Shown here: positions 63,200-64,000 of the stretch, one piece after another
Position numbering within the stretch: position 1 is the stretch's first letter
How the letters are laid out: each line of letters opens with the position of its first letter
NCBI GenBank assembly: GCA_029247315.1
Contig: JAQWLM010000002.1
Coordinates: 1 to 64,000 of the forward strand
Source: AAA164-E04 sp014239995
GTDB taxonomy: Bacteria; Verrucomicrobiota; Verrucomicrobiia; Limisphaerales; AAA164-E04
Reading direction: 5' to 3'
DNA length: 64,000 bases
Made by a program: the position numbers and the translations under genes
Notes under the pieces: generated by a model
What the model was told of the DNA's origin: nothing
Seen by the model: only the letters and a program-made list of their open reading frames with translations
The model's database searches: none

Positions 63200-64000
63200 A
63201 TGTCACAACCCGCCAAACATCCATGCTTTTGGAAGAGCTTGATTCGGCTCACTGGATACACCATGGCTGTCCATCTCCATGGTGATCCGTTGATCCTGAA
63301 AGGGGATACAACCATCCCACATTTTAATAATGAAATTGTCCCTATCCTGACCAAAGCCGGATGTAACTCCGGTGCCTGCCACGGCTCTGCCACTGGAAAG
63401 GGCGGATTCAAATTAAGCCTCTTTGCCGAGGATGCGCAGGCCGACTACGAGGCCATCACACGGGATCATTTTGCGCGCCGTGTGGAGATGCAGAACCCCG
63501 GGCAGAGCTTGATCCTGAAAAAAGCATCCAAAAAGATTGAACATGAGGGAGGACGCCGTATCCGCAGTGCCTCCGACCACTATGCAAGATTAAAGCAATG
63601 GATCACCGCCGGGGTACCCCGGGGTGATCTTTCCACGGATTTTACTAAGATTCAGGTTTCACCTGCTGAAATCAAGGCAAAGGCGATTGGTGAGAGCAGG
63701 TTGATCAAGGTAGAGGCGCTCATGCCGGATGGCACAAGCGCCGACGTAACGCGTTGGTGCGTTTTCAAGCCCATGGATGATGGCGTGGCTGATGTCACCG
63801 GACAAGGAGAGGTTATTTTCCAAAACCATGGTGTCAGCTCGGTCATGATTCGTTTTGGAGCACTGACAGGCTCAACCCGCGTGGGATTGCCTTACCCCTC
63901 CCCTGGAGCCATCTCCGATACCTTTTCAAGACATCCTGTCGATATCATGCTTCGTGATGAGTGGATCAAGTGGCAATTGGAGCCGGAAAAACCGGCGCAA
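63200..64000 (+). CDS. DUF1549/PSCyt-type protein, cut by the window edge
   Basis: The ATG at 63200 opens a frame that stays open for 267 codons to the end of the window. After a hydrophobic start (to about residue 35) comes the PSCyt1-like haem motif in NEIVPILTKAGCNSGACHGS (C-x4-CH variant CNSGACH), with GKGGFKLSLFAEDAQADY following. It continues with RLKQWITAGVPRG and an Ig-like segment (VEALMPDGTSADVTRW, GEVIFQNHGVSSVMIRFG) often seen in DUF1549/DUF1553 proteins before the main domain. It lies 22 bases after the thioredoxin-like gene, probably in the same operon. A DUF1501 partner may lie beyond the window. Confidence 0.85.
   Translation, partial: MSQPAKHPCFWKSLIRLTGYTMAVHLHGDPLILKGDTTIPHFNNEIVPILTKAGCNSGACHGSATGKGGFKLSLFAEDAQADYEAITRDHFARRVEMQNPGQSLILKKASKKIEHEGGRRIRSASDHYARLKQWITAGVPRGDLSTDFTKIQVSPAEIKAKAIGESRLIKVEALMPDGTSADVTRWCVFKPMDDGVADVTGQGEVIFQNHGVSSVMIRFGALTGSTRVGLPYPSPGAISDTFSRHPVDIMLRDEWIKWQLEPEKPAQ

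Overview
The window reads as chromosomal DNA of a member of the Verrucomicrobiota, most likely a free-living aquatic, Opitutae-like lineage; this placement is inferred from gene families. The evidence is PVC-typical secreted proteins (a DUF1501 Tat-signal protein, two DUF1549/DUF1553 'planctomycete cytochrome' proteins, a HEAT-repeat protein with a CxxCH haem site), several sulfatases with a formylglycine-generating enzyme, a CE15-type esterase, a TIGR04073 (exosortase-system-associated) lipoprotein, eukaryotic-type glutamine synthetase II, and Gram-negative envelope genes (Tol-Pal, TonB, Tat, LpoB). I see no rRNA, tRNA, CRISPR array, insertion sequence or phage module.

Layout. 1-5.8 kb: the end of an ABC exporter operon, a hybrid histidine kinase, and a large secreted azurin/propeller fusion. 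6-17.2 kb: a divergent RluA-type pseudouridine synthase, an amidohydrolase, a PQQ-type propeller gene broken by one in-frame TAA, a LolA-like protein with Lon, DAHP synthase, a flavin reductase, a FecR-domain protein and a glucuronoyl-esterase-like hydrolase. 17.4-28.4 kb: a 1158-aa haem/HEAT protein, then rnhB, a YraN-type gene, a decayed SDR gene and mutM; on the other strand nrdR, an unknown gene, a HIT-family gene and pgsA; then a two-domain M16 protease. 29-33.4 kb: the lipoprotein operon lpoB / COG3014-like / YcfL-like, hisF and a glycerophosphodiesterase. 33.5-40.8 kb: tolQ, a zinc-ribbon membrane protein (frameshifted), tolR, a TonB-type protein, tolB, pal, tatA, tatC, a TIGR04073 lipoprotein and ispE. 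40.8-53.4 kb: the DUF1501 and PSCyt pair, speA with a membrane protein, a Nif3-type gene, a sulfatase, a miniature kinase with a PP2C phosphatase, and glnII. 53.6-64 kb: a sulfatase with relics behind it, a Ser/Thr kinase, a 939-aa protein with two complete sulfatase domains, a DUF1080-like protein, the formylglycine-generating enzyme, an exported thioredoxin-fold-like protein, and the start of another PSCyt-type gene running off the edge.

How the genes work together. The sulfatases all carry the C-x-[PS/PT]-R site that must be converted to formylglycine, and the enzyme at 61-62 kb keeps both catalytic cysteines, so the region can make active sulfatases for desulfating polysaccharides. The CE15 esterase and large secreted oxidoreductase-like proteins fit the same polysaccharide-degrading life. 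The Tol-Pal/TonB/Tat block supplies envelope integrity and energised transport and exports the Tat-dependent DUF1501 protein.

The most unusual points are the tandem sulfatase fusion, the zinc-ribbon membrane protein between tolQ and tolR, the mini-kinase/phosphatase pair, the large TatC loop insertion, and a set of broken genes. Three of the breaks are explained by one missing G in a G run, so raw-read checks are needed to separate real decay from sequencing error.
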